In this document: in pieces, positions 45,201-58,931 of the stretch | Layout of the letters: each line of letters begins with the position of its first letter | Numbering within the stretch: the first letter of the stretch is position 1 | Assembly: GCA_025642065.1 (NCBI GenBank) | Contig: JAODUP010000513.1 | Coordinates: 97,001-161,000, forward strand | Origin: Paralvinella palmiformis | Lineage: Eukaryota; Annelida; Polychaeta; Terebellida; Alvinellidae | Length of the DNA stretch: 64,000 bases | Direction of reading: 5' to 3' | Translations under genes and position numbers: made by a program | The notes under the pieces: generated by a model | Told to the model about the DNA's origin: nothing | The model's input: the letters and a program-made list of their open reading frames with translations, nothing else | The model's database searches: none

Positions 45201-46115
45201 CGGCTGAACCGCAATTAAATTCAGGATAGTAGCCGAAGCTCGGCAACTTGGGAAAAAATCTCAACGCACGCACAAACACACACACAATATTATCTCAACT
45301 GACCCAGGCAAACAGCCAGAAACTACACTCCTCCAGATATTATCTTATCAGCGAGGAGGCAGAAAATATCGAGAAATCTTTACATACGGAAAACAAACAA
45401 AACTTGTCAGTTTACGTTTTAAAGGCTGGAATAAGAAGAAGAAAAAAAGGTCCCATAAAAGGTCGATTTACCAGATGATTGCTGTTTGACCAGAAGATTA
45501 AAATGGTTATATCTGTCGTCTGTTTTCGGTATAAACTGGTAAATAAGGTTATATAGCCGGTTTCCGGTCGATTTTACTGGCACTCGGTTGTGGAATTGCG
45601 GCTCGGTTTGCACGTATCCGCCGCGTAGGTGTAGATAGACGCGTGTATTCACGCGCGCGCCGACTCCCCTCCCAATAAACGGAGTACGGACACTTGCTCA
45701 CCAGTGAATTTTTAATGAGAGAAAATTAAAGAAATTAAATGATTTTTAATTCAGAAATATATTTCTTAGTATCCTATTACCTATATAATTATTGGAATGA
45801 ATATTACCAATTATTAGGGAATTAAAGTTCAGAGATTATTTTATTTTATTTGATTAATATCATTATGTGCATTTTTCTGTCATTATAAATTCACTTGCTT
45901 GGTGAGCAAGTGTCCGGGTGAGCAACTGTCCTTCCTACACCCCCTAAAAACACCCCGACAGGATATTTTGTTGAAAACACGAAAAACAACGAATAAGCTT
46001 GTTTATAAGTACTTCCTTATAAATGCCGTTGCGAGATATCGCATTAAGTGACAAGATGACGAGAAAATAAAATAGACGGATATTCATTATTTTTTACTAA
46101 GGCGTGCGTGTCTGT

Positions 46116-46161
<46 letters not shown>

Positions 46162-49100
46162 GAAACAATAGGTTCAGTGTTACAGTATCCATAAAAAGAG
46201 TATTATTTAGGGCAACAAGAGCCAAAAGTCACCTTACCTACCACCAGATAGACTACATTTGTACCAGTCATACACCAAACATCTAACCTAACAATTAAAG
46301 AGCACAACAAGCCAAACACCAGCTAACACAGAAAACTGCCATTTACTGGCTCTAGCTAGTCGATGCGTTGTTAAGTTTTCTACAAATACTTGAAGGCAAA
46401 CAACCCGACAACGAACTGACACAAAGCTCTGTTTGTCCTTCGGATGGAATCCATTGCGTCTTAGGATGAAGAAGGACAACAATGGATCCATTGAAGAGCA
46501 ATGTTCATCAGGATATTGAGGTGTGCGTGTGTGTGATGAGGGGGGGGGGGGGTCATTCCTGTAGCCGTGCAGTTCACGGTGAAGCACGAAAGAACTTGGT
46601 TCCTATAATGATCATCTAGACTGTGGGATAATGGTCATGCCTCAGTATTCGCCCAGAACGTGTTAATAATTCAGTGGCTCCGTTCTAACACTTAGCTAAT
46701 AGTACACATCATTATGGATCAGAGATAATGTACACAGATAATGGACAAATGCGTACACACATTACATTAATCAGATGTAGTGGTGTACGGTACAAGGTCC
46801 GTTCAACTGAATATGAATTAGTAACCGGGTAATATAAAGTCATATTCCACCTAAGTTCTGTATAATAAGTATCCCTTGTACTGACAATAGTTATTACAAC
46901 ATATGGTATTGATGTAATATATGTCTGTGGAATGTATACTAATGTTCGTCTAACTTGGACAGTATTATTACTAACGTTTAATATGGCTCTGTTTAGTTAG
47001 TGTAACGCACGCACGCACACGCACACACGCAGAGAGAGAGAGAGAGAGAGAGAGAGTGGAGGGGGTGAATTTTTGTAACGCAGTTTAAGAGTGATTACAG
47101 AAATTGCCAGCGCCTTAACTATCTTTATAAAACACACACACACACACACACGCTATTGCTCATTAAACCTTCATCAAAGCTAACTTAGCCCACACAACTC
47201 ACAACCTCACACTTCGCTTTAAATAAAGAATTTTATCCGAAATGTACACATAAAAACACCCAATCCCTGACTCAACAACAAAAACACAACACAGAGAAAA
47301 TATAGACGGCTGATTAGCGAAATTCTCATTAATTTTTAACGCCAGAGAAATTAGTTTTTTGGAAAACACAAATAATCGGGACACACACACACACACACAC
47401 ATATTTATGATAATATTTCTTGGAAGAACAAAACAACATCTTATATTAAGAGATCTAAACTTCATATCAAAACATGAACATTAAAACATGCTGTATGTCC
47501 ATTATCTTCTATAAACAAGTTAATAAAGAATTCATGTTCATAAACCGCACAAATTGATTTTTAGCTAAATCAGTCCATCGAAAATATTGATTTTAACGCA
47601 GCGTTGGATCGTGAACTCTATAAGCAGAATAAAGCAATTAGATAGTGATGAAGCCCAAAATGAATCCAGAATAAACAATGATATACTTCAGGAAGTAATA
47701 TTTCTTCATATTAATAACAATATTTATAAACATCCTCCGGCATGACCACACAACGTGTGGAATAGGCTTATGATCTCAGTCAAAAAATAGGACACTGAAG
47801 GAGTACATATCGAAAATCTTTAAGAGTTTGGTATAACACTTGGGACTACCATGGCCTAGACCGTACCATTGATATACACCCAAGTACCCATATGGCGGCT
47901 TGACTGGCGGCTGGCTAGGTTGTACAAGTATGTATGTATGTATGTTAAGTGATGTTGGTACTGAACTAACGCCTGACTGGGTATTTCTATTGTTTTCTAC
48001 GCCAGATGGAAGATTAGGTCGACGTTTGGCTGCAATAAGTCACGTTTTAAATAATATAATACCATCGTCATGTAGAGTGGATCAAGAACGATTACTGATT
48101 CTCGATCTCAAAGACATAATAATCGTATACTGACAGCATTCGTTTGATTAAGGAATCCCGATGGTGCACGGTTTTAGAACACCAAGATGCAAACCTCCAA
48201 GTTACGTAGATCTAGTCGAATTTGACTCACACTCCAGGGATGAAGGTGACCAAACCTGAAGATGGAATTAGGGCGGGGTCTAGCGCTCAGAAGTCAGACA
48301 TCACCGGAGGCATATTTTGGGCATTCTAGGTCGCCTTTCAATAACGTTCTCCTTTTAATAGCATTTAAAGGCCATCTGTTTAGCCGATATTCTAGAAAAC
48401 GTCGCATGCGAATAAAAGAAAAATATCGGAATTCCGGTAAATCTGCCATCCCTGTCCTACCCGTGTTCGTGAGATATGTTTCCCGGTGGACATATGCGCC
48501 AGGTGTGACCAGTGACGAGGCTAAATACCCGAAATAGTTCAAATAGTTCAATGGAACTGTTGCTGTCAGACGGCCACAATCTACGAGGAAAGGTGAACAG
48601 GCAAACAGTCAACTGGACATAATTAGTTAGTGGATAATCAGGTTGTCTGACCAGCAAACCAGCCCGACAGAAACATAGCCAGCCGGTCTGAATACCATGC
48701 AGCCAATCCCGCTTACCAGCCAAGCCAGCCAGCCAACCAGCCAGATAGACAAATCAATGCTGGAAGAACAGTCAAAACAGTGGTCAGTTCTGTTTAGAAG
48801 CCATTACCGTAAGACGACCTATATAGTCCGCTCTTTGTTTATACTAGAGTAGCCAGCAGGCTGTTAGGTCTGACCTCACTCTTACACGCTGCTCCAGATA
48901 TCTGGCGCCATGTTTAACTACCAGGGCCCTTAACGTATCTGAGAATGTGTTCCGGATTACCCCAGACATGGATCCTGGAATTCCAGCTATTTCGCCAGTG
49001 AACCCATCACACACCATCTCCCGGCGGATAGCTTTGTATACAAAGTAACAAACCATCGCCAGCAATTTGGATGCTTATAAGAGCGGCTTACCTCTAAAAT

Positions 49101-50856
49101 CCCGGCAGTGTTTGTTTTGAAACACCTCCGCGCGCGCGCGCGCGTGTGTATGTGTGTGTGTTGGAAGTGAACACAGAAATAGACACTTCAGACGGACAAA
49201 CATTAAATACTTCATGATACTGTTTGGAGATTCACATAAAAGTTTTTTGTGTATAGTTGCCAAACTTTGAGTAGCCAAGTTGGAAGCTTAAACACGTGAC
49301 TAACCGATACTCTTTCTATGACCGAAAAATAGGTCAAAAGTTCAAAATCTTGACCCACATAAAAGACCTTATTATCTACAACAGATACGTGATAAAGAAC
49401 CAAGCGGGGCTGCGTGCCTTATATTACAGACGCCCTTTTAATTAACTGGACATTCACCAGGGGTCTCTGGACGCCAAAGAAAGGTTACGATCATTAAAAC
49501 GCCGCCGAGGGTGAATCAACACACACCAAAACAGATATCAATAAGCCGAGAGAGGCACACGCAGCTGTCACGGCCAGTTACTTTTTAATACAACAAATAT
49601 CAGATATGCGAACAGCCGAAGGTCAGAAACCGCTTCCCGATCTTTAATATCGAATAAAAGAGCTATCATTCAAGGTTAGCCGGTGCTGTTATGATAGTCC
49701 GTCGATTCATCGCATCAGACCGATGGATCGCAATGACAGGAGCTGAATGTCTTCGGGGTAATTTATGATTTTATGGCCGATTCGACTTACCTAACTGTGT
49801 CTTGGCGATCCGAGTGAACCGTGGCAAAAATTACAATGGCCACGGCGGCAAAACAGGGCCACGGAGCGAGCACAAACAGTTCGCAGAAGATCCAGAATAT
49901 AATTGAGCTAACCGCCATTGTATGCGGCGATGCGTTATAATATACAATTGTTGACAGATCATCAACCGACGGCGACGTCCGTTACAATAAACACTGACGT
50001 TGGGGAGGCCTTTATATGGAAGGTCCATTAAATTTGATTTATCATCACTTCTGGTGAATGAACCTCCTCGAAGGAGCCTCGGCTGTCCACACAGTAAGAT
50101 GATTTCTGCTCATCTGATGATAGGTGTGTGTGTGTGTGTGTGTGACAGTCAAAGGATAGTGTGCGTGGAGAAGTATGTTTTGTTATCAGAGTCCCAGCAA
50201 CTGGGGCCGTCATTGGTGTTCCAATCTCACTACAATCTTCTCGGTTGCTTTAGGACAGGATGCAGCCCATCCTGTCGAGATGGTGTCTGTTCACAAAGCG
50301 GAACCGGACGACGCGGCCAGTCATCAGTCCGTCAAAATTACGCTGTATACCTATCTACAAACCGGAGCTCCGAGCAGCATTTTCTCGGTCTCCGATTAGA
50401 TACGTCTTTTGCGGATAGTAAAATCGACCAGAATTCGGTATACGGAGTCCCAACAGTCCTGTATCCGGAGCACGCATCACAAGATGCTGTGGTACTGGGC
50501 TTAGTTAGTGGACTACTTCAAAGCGGCAATCAAAGTCAGTCAGGTCTGACAGGTGTCGGGGTGGATTGCTTCACGACGAATGTTTCTATTCGCGCTGACA
50601 GGTGGAGGAAGACGTCGAGTGACGCTATAAGGAGAGGGACGTGTTTTATGGCCAAAATTGTCTAAATTACAACTCTCCAGCCACGAAGTACGTTTCACGA
50701 GTGCAAGGCCGCACACCGACATTAAGGACGGTACACCTGTGATCAAGCAGCTGTACGTACCTAGTGACTTCTAGGTATCTAAGTATATAGATATAGATGT
50801 ATCCTCATTGACCTAAAATAATGCATTCTGTTCAACACTGGCAAGGAATGGCTTAT

Positions 50857-50890
<34 letters not shown>

Positions 50891-51937
50891 TTTAATTCAA
50901 ATAACACAATTTTATAGTACAAATCATTTGGCCAGTTCTGTTTATTGTACATTACGGGTGTTTACGACGCCATTATAGGAGACACCAGGGAACGAATGAC
51001 CTTACAGCAGCCAGACCGATATGAAAGTGACCCAGCAAGAATACCACCATCTAAAACAACTCTCAATAAACAACCTATAAGGGGCCACAATTTACAACCA
51101 TATAGCCCACATTTACAACAGGCCGCCATCAGTTTTTACTGTCATAGGAAGCCCAGCCGAAGCGCTGCCAACTGTAATATAACAGATACCAAACGAGACA
51201 ACCTTAGAACACAGCCACCGGGCTCACTATAAACCATTAACATGACATCTACGCCCCGGTCAGCTTTTACTATCCCTTCCTCTGGCCACAGCCATCCATC
51301 CACAAATGGATTTCTGATGGATTTGTGACAAAACTTCCCTTTGTCTAGGCATTACGTTTATATACGGATCCGAATCCGTGAACGGAGCAGTAAAAACAAA
51401 AACGGCACCGCTATCTTCCTCGACTTAAGGATATCTTAGAACGGGCTAGAATACACTTCTTGACCCCAATGCACTCCGACCTACTTTCGCTTCGTCATGT
51501 GATCAGTTTATCTAAATTCCCAATAAATACGTGTCACGTGACTTCTGGCCGTAACGAATACTCGCGGAGTTGACAGCCCTCCAGGCATCTGAGAAGATAA
51601 CATAGACCTATTTGTATGTGTGGGTATATATAGCCTGATTAATGACGTGATTACATTGGACACTTTCTAGATTCAGCCCGGCATACACGGATCCCGAAGG
51701 CTGTAACATCTACATCGAATCCGGTTAGGCTACTGCTGGCATTGTATGTATTCTCCTGATTATTTCGGTATCTGGCCAATCAGAATCCAGCATTCAGCTG
51801 CGCAAACAACACAGATCGGTGTACATATATCTGTACATCGGCTACTCTGGATCTCTGACAACAGAACCAGACAACAGAACCAGGTGTTCGTTTACGGGAA
51901 TCGCATGCATCATCCCGTATAACCACGCACGCACGCG

Positions 51938-51968
<31 letters not shown>

Positions 51969-52898
51969 ATACAAACACACGCAGACTATCACAGCGTAGT
52001 ACAGCTATATAAAACTAGTTTTCCAAGACTTCAGTTTTCTTGCCAACAATTTACGAGCTACAAACCAGTAAGAATTAAGCACACACTTCTCCTTTATTTG
52101 CTGTCATATGCCACAAAAGGACCACTACAAGGCAGCCAAGATGTCGTTTATTAATACATCAACGATAACCAATTACCATATAATCAAATCATAATCATAT
52201 CACTATCAGTCAAGCCTTAGGTCATCCAGGTGTGATTTATGAATCAGGCACACCTACCATCTCAGTACATCTCTACCTGGGGTTCATTCCGGATCAGTAC
52301 GAGAGGAGAGACACAGCAGCTCTGGTTATAAATATGTGTACCGCACGGGACATACCCGAGGATTTATTGCCGCACCGAGTGAACTCGGGAAACCGGCCTC
52401 TATATATACTGGGAGTGGCGAACATGATGTTGGGATTCAGGCTGTGCCAAACAAGCGACAGCCTGGGGATACTCCCCGAACTACAAGCAAGCATGATGTT
52501 GGGACATAAATCTACCGGTTAAACAGCGTTTGGTGCTACCGAGAAGGGTAGAATAATCGACTCGGTGAACATTGCTCAAAGGCAAAACCTAATTCAGGTA
52601 ACACTACCTGGTCGGTTATTGAAGCCAGGTATTTAAAAAAACACGGTGTGTAAGCCGGGTACTGCTTACACCGGGCGGTACATAGCCAATGGGGAACTTC
52701 AATTAGTGCACCGAGCACACAGGCTAGGCTGGCTACCACCAGCACCACCCATCACTACTATGGACAGCCAGTGATCATGATCATCATCATCACCAGCATC
52801 ATCATTCTCCACGCTTCTGCGTGCGTGTGTACAAGAACTGATACAAGATTTGATAGACTGATAGATGATAGAAACTGGATCAATACTTTTTATACACA

Positions 52899-52938
<40 letters not shown>

Positions 52939-53063
52939 CCATAAACATATCTCTTTCCCCAAGGTTCTTCCCCATCCCCAATCCTTGCAGACAATAAGTA
53001 ATCAACATCAAAAAACTTAAACAGCAAGGAGGCTACGACCATCACCACCATCATCATCATCAT

Positions 53064-53095
<32 letters not shown>

Positions 53096-56036
53096 TCATC
53101 ACCAACAAGAATGTTCTATTTCAGTCCAAACCGATCAACTAAGACAGAGTAACATTCTTGTTTCTCTCTCTCTGTCCTTCGTGTGGTGGTTTAAGCTAAC
53201 TTCTTCACACATCAACTAACAGCAGGGCGCCATTACTCGCTGTGGCGACGTGCTGTGACGGGTTTTAACCTTTCAGCCAAATCCCATAAATTACCGGTTC
53301 AGCGTTCACTAATTGCGCATATATAAACATTTCGACCGACTTGGCTCCGTTAGTGCAACATTCATCAAGCTAACCACCGAACAACCAATACGGCTGTACA
53401 CTTGGTTACAGGCAATAATTGTGTAACGGAAAGAAGATGACGATGATGATGAAAAAGTCAAAGATGAAACAACCTTCAGATATGCCCACGCCGAGATTCG
53501 AACACGGGTGGTAGGTGATCGGTGGTCCAGCACGCTACCGCTAGACCACGGAGGCGCCCCGGAAAGAAGACGAAAAGGGAATAATTGCAATAAAACGAAA
53601 GTTAGTCAACCATCTGATTTCGGATTGATGAAGGTCAACGTAATGTTTACATCATCAACACCGAGGACGTATTAAGATAAAAGATCTCTTCCCAGATATC
53701 CGACAATAAATAATGTTAACACTGAGCTATACCGAGGGCTACCATTACTAGGAAAACATCTAATGAAATACAGTTATGTAAATTGTTGCCATAATTTACC
53801 TCAGGTGGCCGTTATGTCGGTCACCTGGCCTCTCTAATATGTGAATATATTTACATAACGCGGCTAGGAAGCAGAAATGTCAATGGATACAGCCCCCCCC
53901 CCACCCCTCGTCCCATCATCGCACTGATGCCGACGGACTGACTCACACAGTCTGCTTTAATAAACACTAACTCACGGCAACAGTTAAGCCAGTTAACATT
54001 CATCTTCCATCGTTATGCAATCATCGAACTACGGTGAGTGATTGATTTCTTATGTGTATTGTCTTTTTGAGGGGGGAAGAAGGAGACTAACAGACAAACC
54101 TATATTTATGTAATATTGGAATGGCTTCAAAACCGTTGTATTGATAGAAGACCACATGATAATATGTGTTGTAGTGATCTTCAAACTTGTATATCATTTG
54201 AATGCTGCTGTCTCGGCATGAAAAGTCGCCGCTCCGGATACATTCCCCCCGATGACTGGTCATGAATATGAATCCACGTTTCGAGATTCTCTATGCCAGT
54301 GCCTTATTTCACACTGCTTAAACACACGCGTACAAACATGCTTTACCTCCTCGAACCATTATTTCTTCCCTAAGCTGAAGGGGAAGAAATACAACCAAAA
54401 AGATAGGCCAGATGGATGTCGGGAAGAGTAAAACAGAACAGAAACATTCACAAGGAGACGTTCCAGTGATCACTCAGGGCCAAGAGCCCACACAGAAAAT
54501 ATGCTTCGTGTTATAAATGTGTCTTCAACCAACCTGAATCTCCGAGGCCTGAATATGTATCTTCCCTGGTAGCGTCTTCTATAAGATCTCCTAGTCATAT
54601 CCATTGTCAGAATGTGAGGATCATCAACATTACCACCACCATCATCAGCATCGCGCTGTTTATTAATATCTGACATATACATGTCCTTCATCATAATGAT
54701 GACGAAAGGCCATTAGGTCATTACCGTACACCTCCCCCCCGGGATCGTTCACTTTTGTATCTCTGCCTTCCAGAGATCGGCCAAATAGTGATTCACCGAA
54801 AATGCGTCATTGTTAACAAACGAGTTATTCATCTCTTACTGAACTCTCTCTGTCTCTCGCTCTCTCTTATCAACAAAACACTGATGTAAGCCGACTCCCG
54901 AAGCTCATCACAAAACAAGAGAAACGAAGCCGGATGTTTTGCCGAGTCTTTTCACGGACCCAGAGTTACGTTGCATCCCGTACGAAACGAAAGCTTCACG
55001 AAAATGAGCAGAAATGGCAAAAATATCGGGCGACCGTGTGGCACTGGGCTAGCGGGTTTGGGCAGAACTGCTCATGGCCAGCGAAGATATTCCGGCGTGG
55101 AGGAACACTTTTTGCAGAGCGAATGCTAAAGATCGGAGATTGGCACACATTTTGCAAAAATTCTTAGAGAAAGCGGGAGAGAGAGGGAGAGAGGGAGAGA
55201 GAGGGAGCTTACCAGTGCAGGCGAGTTTTCTGCTCGGCCACTAAATGTCAGCTCTAACACGGAGACGCCTCTGGAATCATAACTGATTGTTAGTCATTTT
55301 GCTCCTCCTATTTAGCAGACATCTTCCAGGAAGTTGTGGCGGTCTGGACTAGTTAACTTTGTGTATTGAAATAAAGTTCAGCACCTGCCGCCCCCCCCCC
55401 GAAATAGAAAACTGTACAGAAACGCCCACAGAGGGAACGAAAACAGAAATCTAACCAGAATCAATCTCTCAACGTCTGGAAAATCAGACGAACCCACAAA
55501 TGTGCACTTATCAATAAACAGAATATTTATGAAATTACAGGATTGCGTAACGGATTTAATTTGCCGAACTTTGTTCCGGTTCGTTTCCGAATTGAATGGG
55601 GGAGCGCCTGAACAGCTTCGTATCTTAAAATATTATTGCAGATATTACTTTAATAATTAAAATCGATGCTCTATGTTATATTTATTAATATATATATACC
55701 CGACTTCTGTAATAAACCTTCTATATTGCGGTGTGTGTATTTAGAGGTAGCCTTGGCCAAAGATAAAATTCCAATTAAGAAACCGCATAGTGAGGAAGTA
55801 GAACAACAATAGAGCGGCAATGGGCCAATCAATATTGAGAAACACTTTTTATCAAAATAAACATTGATATATAATTTTACGCGTAGAATATAAAACCTGC
55901 GTATTAACAGCGAATAGAATGGTTTACACGTATAATTAGTTGATAATTACCAGCAATATGGGCCCACGGGAAGTTATACACCTGCAAATGTGGCCAAATA
56001 GTTCAGATTGAGAACATATTATGGGGGAGGTGTTGT

Positions 56037-56103
<67 letters not shown>

Positions 56104-57861
56104 GATATGCAGCCGACATTTCACAGGTACTACTTAGATATACATCATAGAGGTCACCATGATGAGATTACATCCATTTCGTCTACCTGATGAATGTCTA
56201 CGAAGAAGACGAAGTACTGTATACAATTAAACTTGTGACAAACAATAACAAATGATTTATTTATTATATCATTAGTCAGATCTGAAGTGATATACTTGTA
56301 ATTTACATAACAGGCAAATCATTATCTTTAAAAAAAAACGTACGTGAAAACAATGACCTGAGATTTTGCTAATTGATGTCCAGATATAAAACACAAGTCA
56401 GTAATTATTTTGTTACCTACTAAACAGGTCAGATAATGAACGCATTCCATAAAGACAAATGCTCTCCAAGACCAGAAACAGTTACATTCATTCAGTACGA
56501 GGTTGATTAAAGCAGCAAATTAATACAAAACTGACTGACCTATTTTGAGTGGCGTAGTGAAGTTTTTATCCCTTTCTAATCTAGATCTGTTTATGAAAAA
56601 AAAATACTATCCCACAGGCACGCATTCACGCACACACACGCGCGCGCGCGCACACACAGGGATTATGGTTACCTGATAAAAGGAATGCACTAATTAACGG
56701 AATGTAACAGTCTGCTAGAATGAAACTGAAACAGATCCAGAAGAGGACAACATTGAGGTATTCTGGATAGAGGTCAGTGTTCCTGATTGACTTACTATCT
56801 CTCAACAACAGTAGAAGCTCTGCCATAGAGCTCACATATTACATAGCCCAAAGGATAGACCAGAAGGCCGGCTAGAGGTCAATGGGATGATTAACATATC
56901 AGAAGAATTCAATAAAAGGTATGGACACAGTCCTGTTCTCCGAGTATTGCCTTGCTATGCCATCCTATCAACGGTGGACGCCTCTCCAGGATTTTATTGC
57001 TTCCTGTTTATCAGCTGTCCGGATAAGCCGCCAGTCGGATACCGAGCGCTGGAAAGCTAAGCTCAAATGTAAACCAACGGATGGATTAATTCAACACTGC
57101 TGCCATCTGGTGAAAGATTAGCATTCCAAATCCCCCTGGTGATTATCAGTCGCTGACAGCGCTAGTGTGCTGCCATCTAGCGGCGTTTCAGGAAGCGAAC
57201 CAGAGAGAGTGAAAGGGAGAGCTGTTCCCAAATCGAACAGGTAGCAACTGCCAGGAGATGAAAATGTCTTTAACGTATGCCGAGAGCTAATAACTTGTGA
57301 GAAGCGGGTGTTAGTTTCTCGTATAGTATAGCACGTAGCAGACATCCTTATCTGTCTAGAGATCCCTAATACATCAACAACACCTAGCTCAGCTAAACCT
57401 CGTTGCCAACGTGTTACAAACATTTACCTCAAGCTAAACAGTGTCCAGGTAAATATTTCCAAGAAAAACACACCACCTTCGCTTGATGTCTCCACAGATA
57501 GCTGCTAACTGTAAACATGCCAGCTGTTCACATACACGGTACCATCTGGAGATCGTCATAAAATGCCAAACAATAAGTTCACAATGTTTGGAGCTAATCG
57601 CATTGATTTGGTAATGAAATCGTGCAAATCATCTGAGCATCTCATTGTTTTGTCTAAATGCCCATCCAGAAGAAACCGTCTCATTTGAACATCTGCCATA
57701 AGTAGTGTAGTGTCTGTTTATTACAGAGGATCACTGATAGATACAGGGCTCACAAAATAAGAATCCAGGTTTTGATTTTAACTTATCAGAGTACCCATGT
57801 AGATTGATTACTCATGTAGTTATACATATATGGTACTCTGATATGTGTGTGCGTGCGTGCG

Positions 57862-57896
<35 letters not shown>

Positions 57897-58900
57897 CTGT
57901 GCCTGGCTTTTCAAAGCTTTCTTAGCATAAACTCTTTGCTGTTGTATCAGGTTGGGCATCGGTGTATATTAGCAATTAAAATGCTGACTTAATAAACAAC
58001 TCACCGTGTGAATTGTGAATAAAGATTTTTTTACCGGCTAACAACTGATTTACTCAACAACAACAACAACAACATTTGATTACAAACACGAAAAACAGAC
58101 ATCCTACGTAAGATGTGAAAAGAAAGCAGCCATATTTTTATGGCGTGTAGCGTTGGATGCTGAAAATAAAACGTCAGTTTAAAAAAAGCTCTAGAAAACA
58201 TGATGTTAAACTGTTAATTAAGAAAACAACCTTAAATCTAGGTATGAACGAACGGACACACCACACACACACAAAATCCACCGGAAGGATTCATCTGGAA
58301 GGGTTCGGTGTTTTAATGGAGATAACTTTCCCAACTCAAATACAATTATTGTCACTCCAAACTGATAGCAGCTCCCGCTGTGTAAATATTATCACTAAAT
58401 ATAAACATTATAATTACACACACACACGCGCGCACACACACGTACGCGCGATGTCAAGAATGGTGGCAGTTTTGGCCGGCCAGCTGTCATTAATGTCCAA
58501 CTGCTCCGATTTTGGGTTCAGCAGCCCCGTAAGTCAGTACAAGCCGGCACATCGAAGATAAAACATCACAGGTATGGTATGCTGGGCGTAAAAACTTCAC
58601 AAAAACGAAAATGTACTTTTTGCATGTCCTTGGGCCGAAGTGGAGCTTTGGCTGTGGCTGGCTGCTGAGAGAACGGAACAGGCTAATACAAACACCCGAG
58701 CAAAAGTTACGACTACATACGTGCCAACATAAAACTCTACCAGCAACAGAACCACAACATACATCATCATGCTCTGAGAAAGTTGCTTACGATAGCAGGA
58801 TGCCTGAGAGGTGTAATTTTGCGGCCATTAAAAGATAAAATCAACGGCGAAACTCTCATCGTTTCAGATACGTTTCACCTTTTGGTGACCGTGATCTTTG

Positions 58901-58931
<31 letters not shown>

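Noticed and set aside
52890..53108. Frames rich in Met/Val or Ser/Leu
   Set aside because: Produced by ATC and GA/CA repeats.
53420..53570. Possible tRNA gene from box A and box B
   Set aside because: Only the tRNA-like head of a SINE, with core sequence and target-site duplication.
57118..57423. 101-codon minus-strand frame
   Set aside because: No homology recognised and no phase-compatible donor found.
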